DNA from: Nectonema munidae | Taxonomy: Eukaryota; Nematomorpha; Nectonematoida; Nectonematidae | Reading direction: 5' to 3' | Length of the DNA stretch: 64,000 bases | Assembly: GCA_030549495.1 (NCBI GenBank) | Contig: JAUIRK010000673.1 | Coordinates: forward strand, 930,001-994,000 | The notes under the pieces: model-generated | Databases searched by the model: none | What the model was told of the DNA's origin: nothing | The model's input: only the letters and a program-made list of their open reading frames with translations | Shown: piece after piece, positions 54,301 through 60,469 of the stretch | Position numbering within the stretch: the first letter of the stretch is position 1 | Layout of the letters: each line of letters starts with the position of its first letter | Made by a program: the position numbers and the translations under genes

Positions 54301-54404
54301 TCAAATTTTTGGCCTTGCGGTTTTCGACTTGTCCTCGCACTCTCTTTTTACCGCTGTCAACCAAATTGGGTAAGTATTCTTTTTGAAAATCTGTCAACAG
54401 AAAC
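36117..54404 (-). CDS. DUS3L: tRNA-dihydrouridine(47) synthase [NAD(P)(+)]-like (DUS3L), seven exons
   Basis: DUS3L reduces uridine 47 in the tRNA variable loop (and some mRNA uridines) to dihydrouridine using FMN and NAD(P)H. The seven exons join in frame to 563 residues plus the stop. Residues 47-66 form a first CCCH finger (C-x8-C-x5-C-x3-H) and 84-105 a second (C-x8-C-x5-C-x5-H). The barrel begins [20 protein letters not shown] and includes [12 protein letters not shown] and the catalytic Cys in LNLGCPID (about residue 282). [19 protein letters not shown], the flavin-phosphate loop [11 protein letters not shown] and [10 protein letters not shown] follow, with the C-terminal RNA-binding helical domain ending [13 protein letters not shown]. 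Human DUS3L is about 650 residues; the linker after the fingers is shorter here. The first exon, with the Met and a few codons, was not found above 54406. All motifs are intact, so the gene looks functional. Confidence 0.95.
36720..37570 (+). pseudogene. Uncharacterised repeat-borne ORF, 5' half (zinc-ribbon-like)
   Basis: + frames encode [28 protein letters not shown] and [20 protein letters not shown], a C-x2-C...C-x2-C...C-x2-C layout. Then [22 protein letters not shown] and [20 protein letters not shown] appear in other frames. I recognise this from memory as the N-terminal half of a very widespread, multi-copy arthropod/cnidarian protein family without known function. Its C-terminal half (GPQIRKL...MSLKVHFLH...ERFHQDI) resumes at 39100. 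Several frameshifts mark it as dead. It lies antisense in the DUS3L intron. I cannot name its mobile carrier. Confidence 0.6.
37600..38930 (-). mobile_element. Jockey/I-like LINE, copy 2, 5'-truncated
   Basis: Reading on the minus strand from about 38930: [15 protein letters not shown] (the RT active-site motif, Y-D-D-D for Y-A-D-D), [47 protein letters not shown] and NMDPQYGD. Then [56 protein letters not shown] (a zinc knuckle C-x2-C...H...C) and LAEAWI-stop at 37797. The 3' tail to about 37600 (GGGTTGGCTGAAATTACACT, CTGCTGCGAAAGTGTAACA) is shared with copy 1 at 18000-18190. A few stops and frame changes. It splits the repeat-borne ORF 36720/39100. Confidence 0.85.
38931..39099. other. AT-rich junction between LINE and repeat-borne ORF
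   Basis: ATTATT-rich sequence at the LINE 5' junction; nothing recognised. Confidence 0.4.
39100..39800 (+). pseudogene. Uncharacterised repeat-borne ORF, 3' half
   Basis: + frames read [31 protein letters not shown], then (39355-39738) [61 protein letters not shown] and [12 protein letters not shown]. After the stop the related frame gives [10 protein letters not shown] near 39765. The order matches the second half of the family whose first half is at 36720. The 384-bp open part is the best preserved segment. Function unknown. Confidence 0.65.
39801..40221. other. DUS3L intron DNA, no gene seen
   Basis: AT-rich, with a C-run at 40047-40055 and a (TA)n patch at 40172-40186. Confidence 0.5.
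40222..40410. mobile_element. hAT-type MITE, about 190 bp
   Basis: The left end CAGCGTTTTTCAAGCTTTTT and right end AGTTTGAAAAACGCAG are inverted over about 14 bp. Flanking 8-mers CAGTAGAA and AGCTAGAA share their last five bases, a decayed hAT-style target duplication. GCGACCTATAG/GCGACCCATA words follow the left end, a style seen in many non-autonomous hAT elements. A direct repeat (TTTTTGTCATGC..AAAACCCACAG) occurs twice at 40343-40399. Confidence 0.65.
40411..41679. other. DUS3L intron DNA, no gene seen
   Basis: AT-rich, with a slightly GC-richer part at 40950-41080. No signature recognised on either strand. Confidence 0.45.
41680..41880. repeat. Hairpin repeat (family of GGGAGCCAACGATATATTT), copy 2
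   Basis: Inverted arms: left AAATATATCGTTGGCTCCTG then TTACTTTTAG; right CTAAAAGTAAAGAGAGCCAA then CCATATATTT, with a loop of about 60 bp. Outer sequence has TCAAAAAATATTTATTC. The same family occurs at 7600-7770 and 43095-43325. Confidence 0.75.
42034..42194 (-). CDS. DUS3L: DUS3L exon 6 of those seen
   Basis: The acceptor TTGCTTAG is above 42194 and the donor AAG|GTTTTC at 42033. Encodes [20 protein letters not shown], then [20 protein letters not shown] and [14 protein letters not shown], equal to human [51 protein letters not shown]. Confidence 0.95.
42251..42457 (-). CDS. DUS3L: DUS3L exon 5 of those seen
   Basis: The acceptor TATGATAG is above 42457 and the donor AAT|GTAAAG at 42250. 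Encodes [40 protein letters not shown] and [20 protein letters not shown]. HGRSxxQRY and the G-x-GD flavin-binding loop are conserved. The next intron is only 56 bp. Confidence 0.95.
42458..43761. other. DUS3L intron with an unrecognised ORF and a hairpin repeat
   Basis: GT at 43761-43760, AG at 42459-42458. A + frame 42819-43184 (basic, 121 residues, running into the hairpin repeat) matches nothing I know. The sequence around 42880-43080 is a little GC-richer than its surroundings. Confidence 0.5.
43095..43325. repeat. Hairpin repeat, copy 3
   Basis: Inverted arms: left CAAAGAATCGGAAAATATTG... AAATATATCGTTGACTCCGG; right GTAAAGGGAGCCAAGGATAT ... AATTCTTTG, with a loop containing AAAGATAAACCTTGTCTC. 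Same family as 7600-7770 and 41680-41880. The outer part TTGATTACAGAATTTTAGTT matches 7895-7920. Confidence 0.75.
43762..43867 (-). CDS. DUS3L: DUS3L exon 4 of those seen (106 nt)
   Basis: Found by frame and motif: the acceptor TTTTAG is above 43867 and the donor CCAG|GTATGT at 43761. Encodes [14 protein letters not shown], then [20 protein letters not shown] and P, matching human PLTVKIRTGVQER. Phase 0 in and phase 1 out fit both neighbours. It is too short to appear as an obvious open frame. Confidence 0.93.
44198..45127. mobile_element. TTAA element, copy 3 (right part)
   Basis: It matches the full copy from about 26415 to its right end: CATGTTCCAATGAATTAGGA, CGACAACTTTTTGTAATTGA, then two minisatellite-2 units, then GGGGCACTTTACGCCCCCAG and GAGCACTAATAGGG|TTAA. 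The right terminus is intact; the left 1.3 kb is missing. Confidence 0.8.
45128..46079. other. Intron DNA with a hAT-like end at about 45513
   Basis: At 45513-45560 the words AGTGTTGTCCAAACTGTGTG then CCGCGGCACACTGGTGTGCC resemble the terminal block of hAT elements of vertebrates and invertebrates. A matching right end was not found, so its partner is unknown. The rest is AT-rich. Confidence 0.4.
46080..47145 (+). mobile_element. MULE-like (Mutator-superfamily) transposase relic
   Basis: + frames: [15 protein letters not shown] and [16 protein letters not shown] at 46100-46270, [18 protein letters not shown] at 46380-46440, and an open frame 46585-47142. That frame has [61 protein letters not shown] and [14 protein letters not shown]. 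The 'VDxTFN.G..FVT......PIF.GP...H' block is typical of a repetitive MULE-like transposase family, where the Asp of VDRTFN would be the first catalytic acidic residue. Later catalytic parts are absent; it stops at 47142. The assignment to MULE rests on memory of the motif. Confidence 0.55.
47146..48131. other. DUS3L intron DNA, no gene seen
   Basis: AT-rich, with an (ATT)n stretch at 47655-47668. Probably contains the decayed left end of the piggyBac relic that follows. Confidence 0.4.
48132..49680 (+). mobile_element. piggyBac transposase relic, nearly full length
   Basis: In order on the + strand: the acidic N-terminus with [20 protein letters not shown] then [14 protein letters not shown] (48132-48494); the HTH-like segment [13 protein letters not shown] then [16 protein letters not shown] (about 48580-48705); [20 protein letters not shown] then [10 protein letters not shown] (first catalytic Asp); [18 protein letters not shown] (second); RNRLNE...RGFHEVY...[15 protein letters not shown] (third); [18 protein letters not shown] (fourth). 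It ends in a Cys/His-rich [27 protein letters not shown]-stop at about 49677. At least three frame breaks and one lost segment. All four Asp boxes are still readable, so this is the best preserved piggyBac here. Confidence 0.88.
49681..49924. other. piggyBac 3' flank
   Basis: Contains GCGAGTCACCAGTGACCCTA at 49734-49753, a word resembling piggyBac terminal repeats, but no matching left end was found. Confidence 0.35.
49925..50520 (+). mobile_element. ZBED5/Buster-like hAT, C-terminal part
   Basis: The open + frame encodes [20 protein letters not shown], then [79 protein letters not shown] and [20 protein letters not shown]. The [22 protein letters not shown] block is the dimerisation domain of ZBED5/Buster-type hAT transposases. 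The upstream catalytic half is missing. It is the same superfamily as the split relic at 24.7-28.6 kb, with about 50-60 % similar residues by eye. Confidence 0.85.
50521..50720. other. Spacer between hAT and piggyBac relics
   Basis: Nothing recognised. Confidence 0.4.
50721..51689 (+). mobile_element. piggyBac transposase relic, second copy in this intron
   Basis: + frames read [12 protein letters not shown] then [20 protein letters not shown] (50760-50870, the DEQL/GRCPF...YIPSKP..YGIK block), [53 protein letters not shown] (51170-51345, the 'YN..KGGVD..D.M...Y...R...RWP' block), and a Cys-rich C-terminus [30 protein letters not shown]-stop at 51689. It differs clearly from the copy at 48.1 kb, so two piggyBac families are present. 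Several frame breaks; the 5' third is missing. Confidence 0.85.
51690..52953. other. DUS3L intron DNA, no gene seen
   Basis: AT-rich, with an (AAT)n run at 51990-52012. No signature recognised. Confidence 0.45.
52954..53160 (-). CDS. DUS3L: DUS3L exon 3 of those seen (catalytic Cys)
   Basis: The acceptor TTTTTCAG is above 53160 and the donor CAT|GTAACT at 52953. 69 codons, phase 0 at both ends: [16 protein letters not shown], then [35 protein letters not shown] and LRRVLPGH. The Cys of N-L-G-C-P is the general acid used by all dihydrouridine synthases. Confidence 0.95.
53455..53873 (-). CDS. DUS3L: DUS3L exon 2 of those seen (barrel start)
   Basis: The acceptor CTATAG is above 53873 and the donor CAA|GTAAAT at 53454. 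Encodes a linker ([20 protein letters not shown]) and then [40 protein letters not shown] and [20 protein letters not shown]. It matches human [40 protein letters not shown]. Confidence 0.95.
54079..54404 (-). CDS. DUS3L: DUS3L exon 1 of those seen (two CCCH fingers)
   Basis: The acceptor TTTTTAG is above 54404 and the donor CAAA|GTGAAC at 54078. Begins [20 protein letters not shown], corresponding to human QYLTTKEQFHQFL, then [22 protein letters not shown] (finger 1) and [25 protein letters not shown] (finger 2). The codon before FLL is split, so a short upstream exon with the Met must exist; I did not find it. Confidence 0.9.
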
Positions 54405-54773
54405 CTAAAAAGGTAGCAAATAAAATAGAAATGAGTTGAAGCCTATTCATGGAGTTGCACATAAATCAGAATGTGGCAGGCATTTCTACAACCTCTTACA
54501 TTTCATAACTTTATTCTTTTTTGTGGAAACTCAGTATAAAATATGCCCGAAAAGGAAATTTTAAAGTTTTGGTGACAAATCAAATTCTTGAAAAAAATCT
54601 AAAAAAATTAATCGAATAATTTTATTTACAATATCATTTGGAAGTAAAAAACCATCCTGGAAGTAGATAAGGAATTAGTGTATGAAAACAAATTCTCAGA
54701 ATCATTTGCTTCACATTTTAAGAAAAAAATACAGAATTTAATCAGAAACGATGAAATAAGGATTAATCTAATT

Positions 54774-55575
54774 TTAAACCATATTAGTGGAGTAAAACAC
54801 GCCCCCCCCCCTTCACTAAAAAATTGATTGTACAAAATTAGCTGAATCATATGCCTTCAAAATTCGTGACTTTTCCTAAAATCGCTAGCTGCATCTTTTG
54901 ATACTATTTTAATGATAGTTGAAAGACTCTTTCATGTCAAAAACTGTCAATCAAAATCAAACATTATAATTTTTCAGCAAAATTTTGACAGTATCTGTAG
55001 TTAACCTAATAAGTATAACTTAGGGTCTATATTATATAATACCCTGAAAATTTATAATTATATACAGTTTTGAACGCATAACACTTTATATATTTAATTT
55101 TTTCAATAATCATGGCTACTTTTTAGAAAATTTCAATCAAAATTTTGATAAATGGAAATTTAAATAATAAATATATCTAATAAAATATTCCTTCAAATTT
55201 TACATAAAATATGTGTTATACTAAATCGGCCATGCTGGTTTCATTTCTGGACTCATTTTTTACATTTAGGATTTGAAAATAGCTATAAGTGTTAATTAAA
55301 TTTGCGGTTTACTTCAAAAAATTGTCTCCAAAAACATCCTTCAAATTTTACATAAAATATATGTTTTATACTAAATCGGCCATGCTGGTTTCATTTCTGG
55401 ACTCGTTTTTTAGATTTAGGATGTGAAAATACCTATAAGTGTTAATCAAATTTGCGATTTACTTCTAAAAATTGTCTCCAAAAACATTCATTCAAATTTT
55501 ACATAAAATATATGTGTTATACTAAATCGGGCATGCTGATTTTATTTCTGGACTCATTTTTTACAGAAAATACCT
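54774..55575. mobile_element. TTAA element, copy 4 (left part)
   Basis: The left end has decayed to TTTAAACCATATTAGTGGAG, then the shared GTAAAACACGCCCCCCCCCC and CTTCACTAAAAAATTGATTG. About three minisatellite-1 units follow (keyed near 55148, 55292 and 55442, period about 150 bp). The copy breaks off in the fourth unit near 55575. Confidence 0.8.
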
Positions 55576-56382
55576 ATAACTTGAACTTGGTTTTGTTTCC
55601 AGGGATTCCTTTCTAATCTCTTCCCCTTTTTTTCTTCTCTAGAGTTTAAACATTATTTCTGCCTTACAATAGTTTTATCCATCCTTTGTTTTTAGATAGT
55701 TTATAGGCACCTTTTTGGTACTGTAGGGGTAGATGAGGAAAATCATTTGCTTTTAAATAATAAACATGAAGTTTAGTCAGGTTTCTACTTTGAGATTTGT
55801 GTTTTTCAGATGCACAATCGATTGTGGATGGATAAAGAAAAAACCCACAGGGGCGAAATTGGATCAACAAGCCTTTATTTTTCATAGCAACAAATGGCTG
55901 CGATTATACAATATTCAAAGGTGATTGCCCCTTCGCTCTCCTTTAGATCAATTTTCCGTTCCCAATATTTATCACTTTGTAGTTTGTGCTACAAATAATT
56001 AATATAAAGCATCAATTGTTTATCATTTATTTTAAAAGTTCAAAAAATGTACATCTCTGAAAATTATATGTTGTAAAAAATTTCAACGAAATATTCTAGC
56101 AAATATATTTTAAAAATCTTGCTCCGGTTTAAAAAAGTTTTTTGTCCTCCGTTTCAATAATTGAAAGATTGGAAGTCCTTGATCAAATCCTTTATAAAAT
56201 TTTGTTCACTACTATTTTTACTATGTTCCCTCAGGGGATATAATAGAAATTTAAAACTGTAAAAATTTTAAAAAGCTACATTACTTATGCCTTTTGAAAT
56301 ACAGAACTTTTTAGCTTTCCGACAAAAACTGTTTTATAAATTCTATTATATTTTTCTAATTGCGTATTTTTAGTTAAAAAAT
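55576..56382. other. Intergenic DNA, no gene seen
   Basis: Nothing recognised. Upstream flank of DUS3L, and perhaps the location of its first exon, which I could not identify. Confidence 0.4.
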
Positions 56383-56970
56383 GTCCAGATCTTTATACGA
56401 GTCAATATCTAATGCTCAAATGATTCAACAAGTTATATTCCTAAAATATTTATTGAACCCCCAAACGCTACCGTTTTGACAGATGAAGAATCAGGTGATG
56501 AAGACAGTGGAGGATACACGGATTTAAGTAGTAGACAATTGTTTGCAGAAGCAAATACAAAGGCTATAGAATAGATAAACGGAGTCTGGATAAAAATGAA
56601 GATGATTGGATGAATGACGAAAGTCTTTTCAATCCATGTTTTCCTATTTTTTCCTATGAGTGATTTTCTCAATTCAGAAATATGAATTCTCATGAATTGT
56701 TTAAGCTTTTTTTTTGATGAAGAAATTTTGTGTTTTATTTGTGAGAAAACAATAACATACTCAAATTTTAAAAAACAAATTTAATTTTTTTTAATTTAAA
56801 TGAAGATCTGAAAGTGTTTCTCGGAATTCTCCTTCAAGGCATTTATATTGAGAATGTAAGGGTAATGTTAAAAATGAAATGATATATAGCGGTGTGAGAA
56901 AGAATAGATTCCAGAAATTGATGGAATTTGTTCACTTCGCAAATAATGAATCAATAGACTTGAAAGACAA
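56383..56970 (+). mobile_element. piggyBac transposase relic, N-terminal part
   Basis: + frames: MSRSLYESISNAQMI, then IPKIFIEPPNATVLTDEESG, DEDSGGYTDLSSRQLFAEAN (56440-56560), the acidic piggyBac N-terminus as in the copy at 48132. Next is SGVRKNRFQKLMEFVHFANN, ESIDLKDK (56885-56970), the segment before the first catalytic Asp. About 250 bp are missing between the two, and everything after the second. Confidence 0.8.
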
Positions 56971-57039
56971 ATAGATAGTTATATAATCTAGTTTTTCTAG
57001 ACATTATATAAGTAGTATAGCCACAATCATTTTTTTATA

Positions 57040-57150
57040 AATGATTAAAAAAATTGAAGGAGCTGAAGCCGGAGTCGGAGCTAGAGACTAAAATATTTCT
57101 TCTCCGGAGTCGGAGCCAGACAATTTTTTTCTGGCTCCGAAACCCTCTTA
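57040..57150. repeat. GGAGTCGGAGC-rich inverted block
   Basis: AGCCGGAGTCGGAGCTAGAG at 57067-57086, and CTCCGGAGTCGGAGCCAGAC then CTGGCTCCGAAACC further on. Repeated GGAGTCGGAGC words in both orientations resemble subterminal repeats of a hAT MITE. Confidence 0.5.
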
Positions 57151-57439
57151 AAAACAATAGGTTTTTATCCTTATTCTAATACTGTTGTTAACTATTTTCT
57201 TATGTCAAAATGTCTTATCAGGATTTTTTTCCTTTTTTTTTATATCTTTTCAAACTCTTCATTTTAAGCTTTTGTTACTATATGTATGTTATATTATTCT
57301 TTATCACGGTGGGACAATAACCTATTAGGTTTGCTCCGCCACGTTATATTTTAAACTGGGTTTTTTTAAATAAATAAAGAAAGAAAGAAGCTTTTCCTAA
57401 TACTGAATTTCAACTTACTAAAATAAATTTAATAGAATA

Positions 57440-57780
57440 AAACTAAAACAGATGATTTTTGGAGAGAAGTTCTTCAATATGAAGATTCTTGTGAATCTAA
57501 TCCTTTCAAAGAATTAGGAGTGTGAACTTTCTTCTTTAGAACTACCTCATTTAAACAATGAAATTGAAAGAGTTTTTAGAGTTGTCAACTATGTGAAATC
57601 TAGGCTTAGAAATAAAATGAAATTACATATGCTTAATCCAATTTTAATGGTAAAATTTAGCCTGATTAGGTTTTTTAAATGCTGTAGCTCATATGATACT
57701 TTACCGAAGACAGTTTTGAATAAAGTTGGAACTATGCTTGTTTATAAAAGAAATGACAAGTGAAGAATCATCAGCTCAAA
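57440..57780 (+). mobile_element. hAT C-terminal relic
   Basis: A + frame reads LELPHLNNEIERVFRVVNYV, KSRLRNKMKLHMLNPILMVK and FFKCCSSYDTLPKTVLNKV, the hAT dimerisation region 'SNA.VERVFS..N..KS..RN.M....L..IL'. The rest of the element is lost. Confidence 0.7.
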
Positions 57781-57899
57781 ATAAAGAAAATGATGAACTG
57801 CTTATTTGGTTTTTTAGATGTTTTGAAATTTTTTAAATAATTGGAAACACTAGAACTATCAATGACTATTTTTTTTAAGAATTAATACTAAAATACCAA

Positions 57900-58036
57900 T
57901 CATTTTACAAGTTAACCCACAGTGCTAATATTGAACCCAATCACGCTCCGCTAAAGTAAGTTTAACCCGAGCCTACAATTTACGTGCGGCTCCCACAAAC
58001 CCGCTCTATTGGGCCGCCCAAAGCAGGCCTCTAATA
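57900..58036. mobile_element. hAT-type terminal block
   Basis: AGCCTACAATTTACGTGCGG, then CTCCCACAAACCCGCTCTAT, TGGGCCGCCC and GCAGGCCTCTA. Its reverse complement is related to the block starting at 24047, including TAGAGGCCT, GGGCC, GCGGGTTT and TAAATTGTA. It is the right end of the same family, on the opposite strand. Confidence 0.6.
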
Positions 58037-58653
58037 TATATTTAGCAGGAAATACTAATAATATTATAAATATGATAGATCACCTTAGAAATAGGGATTT
58101 TTAATACAAAAAGAGATAAACTATTAAATAAAATAACATTTCGACTGCATTATTTGTACACTTATATTCAAATAATTTTATAATCTTAACTTAGATTAAT
58201 ATTTTGCATTTTACATTAGTAACAATTAATTATATTTAGATAAAAATGACTAATAAAAAAAATTAAAAATTAAAACAATGAAGGAAGGAAATAGATGAAT
58301 TGTAAAAACTAGTATACAAAAGTTTCTAATAACCCTCAAGGAGTTATTAGAACCATAATTGTTTATAGGAAAATATTTTCCTAAAGATTATGCTCACTTT
58401 TTATATGGTATTTATTTTTATTACAAATTCACTGCCATAATTAAATTTATATTACGCATTTATACTCACCCTTTTTTGATAGAGGCATAAGAAATAGACA
58501 TCTATTTTTTGGATAAATTAAGTTAAATAAATTCTAAAAACAAATTTTTAATTTTCATTAATTATTTCTATAGGATGTTGTCAAATCACTTTCTAGCATT
58601 AGCTAATATGCTTACAGTAGAGCTTAAAAGATTTAGAGTTTACTATAAACTAA
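58037..58653. other. Intergenic AT-rich DNA, no gene seen
   Basis: Nothing recognised. Confidence 0.4.
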
Positions 58654-58825
58654 AGGGTGGCGTGGCAGGTTGGTCGAGATGATGGACTCAGTACGGAAGC
58701 CTCTGGTTTCGGTCCCTCATCGATACCAATTTGTTCATAGTTTGGCATAAGCGGTACAACAGTGGCTTGTCAATGAAAACACACCCCGAGTACCTGCCTT
58801 TACGGTACCTATAAACTAAAAATAA
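58654..58825 (+). mobile_element. tRNA-derived SINE-like repeat
   Basis: A tRNA-like head: GGTGGCG at 58656-58662 can pair with CGATACC at 58721-58727 (six of seven, with one G-T). The A-box TGGCAGGTTGG lies at 58663-58673 and the B-box-like GGTTTCGGTCC at 58705-58715, about 40 nt apart, as in RNA polymerase III promoters. The T arm is imperfect, so it is not a working tRNA. A tRNA-unrelated body follows (GCATAAGCGGTACAACAG, CACACCCCGAGTACCTGCC). GC content far exceeds the flanks. Confidence 0.55.
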
Positions 58826-59044
58826 ATACTAATTAAATATAGGACTTTATTTGTAAGGGTTGTTTTGAGGGAGGAGTAAAAAGTTGATTATATTGAATGG
58901 ATATGTTGGGTGAGGAGATTTTGAAGTTTGAGTGAATTTGGTGAATCTGAGATTCTGTCTGATTCTGATATGAAGCTGTCATTCGTTGGTTGGAAGAAGG
59001 AACAATTAAAGAGTAAGTGATGACATGTTTCGTGTAATGGGCAA
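58826..59044. other. Flank of the hammerhead array, no gene seen
   Basis: Slightly GC-richer than average; nothing recognised. Confidence 0.4.
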
Positions 59045-59204
59045 ATATGAATTTACCGTTATGGTCTCAATTAATTAGTAGTAGAGCCCATTTCTCCGCA
59101 TATATTGCTGGTAGTAATGATATACTAATTATAATTGTGCACACAAGGTGCTGTTAAGATTTAATTTTTTCTTGCATTTTGATCATCATCAATAAGCGTA
59201 CATT

Positions 59205-59247
59205 GTGTAGAGACCGGTTTCGGCTATTGAAGCCTCATCCGTTTCAC
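59205..59247 (-). ncRNA. Hammerhead-ribozyme-like motif 1
   Basis: Minus strand: GTGAAA (stem I strand), the core CGGATGAG, stem-loop II GGC-TTCAATA-GCC, GAAA, the minimal self-complementary stem III ACCGGT, then C at the predicted cleavage site, then TCTACAC (stem I strand). Compared with the family consensus CUGAUGAG the core differs at one position, and stem I keeps only GUG/CAC and two A-U pairs. Type I topology with a very short stem III, as in the dimer-acting ribozymes of retrozymes and Penelope-like elements. Confidence 0.75.
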
Positions 59248-59691
59248 TTTGGTGTTCAAACTATGAGGTTTGACGTCCAGAGCCTGTGCGTGAGCATCAA
59301 CAAACTACCCGTCAACACTTAGATTTGATAATCATTATCTACTTATACCGTTACGGTCTCAATCAATGAGCATATTTCTCAGCATATATTGCTTGTAGTA
59401 ATGATATACTTATTATAATTGTGCATACAAGATGCTGTTTAGATCAACACTTAGCTTGATAATCATTATCTACTTATTTTGATCATGAGATTTTAGAGAA
59501 GAAGGACTATATATATATATATAATAACCCTTATATGTCTTAATCAATTAGTAGTAGAGCACATTTCTCAACATATATTAATGGTAGTAATGATATATTT
59601 ATTATAATTGTGCATACAAGGTGCTGTTTAGTTATAACTAGAAATTGTAAGTTCTCTTGCATTTTGATCATCATCTCTAAGCTTACACTGT

Positions 59692-59728
59692 GTGAAAGAT
59701 CGGTTTCGGCTATTGAAGCCAGTTTCAC
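59692..59728 (-). ncRNA. Hammerhead-ribozyme-like motif 2 (core shortened)
   Basis: Minus strand: GTGAAA, CTG, then GCTTCAATAGCC (stem-loop II), GAAACCGATC, and TTTCAC. Stem I is perfect here (GTGAAA with TTTCAC, six pairs), which supports the fold independently of motif 1, but part of the conserved core is absent, so this copy should not cleave. Confidence 0.7.
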
Positions 59729-59825
59729 TTTGGTGTTCAAACTATGAGGTTAGAACTGACGTCCAGTGGCTGTGTGTGAGCCTCAACCAACTATCTGTCA
59801 ACACTTAGCTTTGATGATCATTTCC

Positions 59826-60337
59826 TAAATAATAGCTTCAAGTGTCGTTTTAATATAATAGTATCATAACATTTCAAATATAATAGATTTTATATCTTCA
59901 TCTTAAGAAAATTTTTATTATTTTTAAAGCTAAAAAAGGTTAATTAGAGGTCATTTGAAAAGTTCCTTAATTTTTTAATTTTGAAAAATATTTTAGGCGT
60001 CAGTTAAAACACAATTGTTTAATTAAGAAGTGTGTTAAAATTTTATATTAATTTTATCTTTAAATTAAATTTCTCTTGCTTTAGTTAGATTATATTTATC
60101 GTCATAATTCGATGCGGGTCTGTAGTTCATTTTTCATTACACATCGTACACATAAAAATCTGTTTAATTCATTCATTTGCGTGTCAATTATTTCCATCCT
60201 ATACTATAACATGAACGCCTAAACTTTCCCATTTGTTATATAAATTCCATTATTCTTATATGCCTGCAAACACTCCAACGTCTTCTAAAATTCCCAATTC
60301 TTTCTTTTAAAAAAATTGTGGGGTATAATGTGAAAAA
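59826..60337. other. Intergenic AT-rich DNA, no gene seen
   Basis: Nothing recognised. Confidence 0.4.
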
Positions 60338-60408
60338 AAAAATAAGTGGGGGGGGTGTTTTTAAAAATTTTTTTTGGGGGGAAAATAAAAAAAAAAAAAA
60401 GGGGGGGG

Positions 60409-60439
<31 letters not shown>
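60338..60439. repeat. Homopolymer-rich tract (A, G and T runs)
   Basis: Successive runs of G, T, G, A, G and A, including 12 G at about 60401-60412 and 25 or more A at 60414-60439. Such alternating homopolymers are a frequent sign of low-quality assembly. Confidence 0.7.
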
Positions 60440-60469
60440 TTGCTACCTTTGAGCGGTGCTCTGCTTTAG

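Larger units (their letters stand above)
59045..59825 (-). repeat. Tandem array carrying hammerhead-like motifs (retrozyme- or Penelope-like)
   Basis: Three tandem units: 59055-59345 (about 290 bp), 59346-59520 (about 175 bp, lacking the ribozyme segment) and 59521-59825 (about 305 bp). Shared words on the + strand: GGTCTCAATTAATTAGTAGT, TGGTAGTAATGATATACTAA, TGCATTTTGATCATCATC, CGGTTTCGGCTATTGAAGCC, GGTGTTCAAACTATGAGG and GTCAACACTTAG. On the minus strand units 1 and 3 contain hammerhead-ribozyme-like folds. Tandem units of 170-400 bp with such motifs are the known layout of animal retrozymes and of terminal repeats of some Penelope-like elements. No Penelope RT is seen nearby. Confidence 0.75.

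Noticed and set aside
58656-58728. Functional tRNA gene
   Set aside because: The T arm does not form a proper five-pair stem and no convincing anticodon arm is seen; SINE-like instead.
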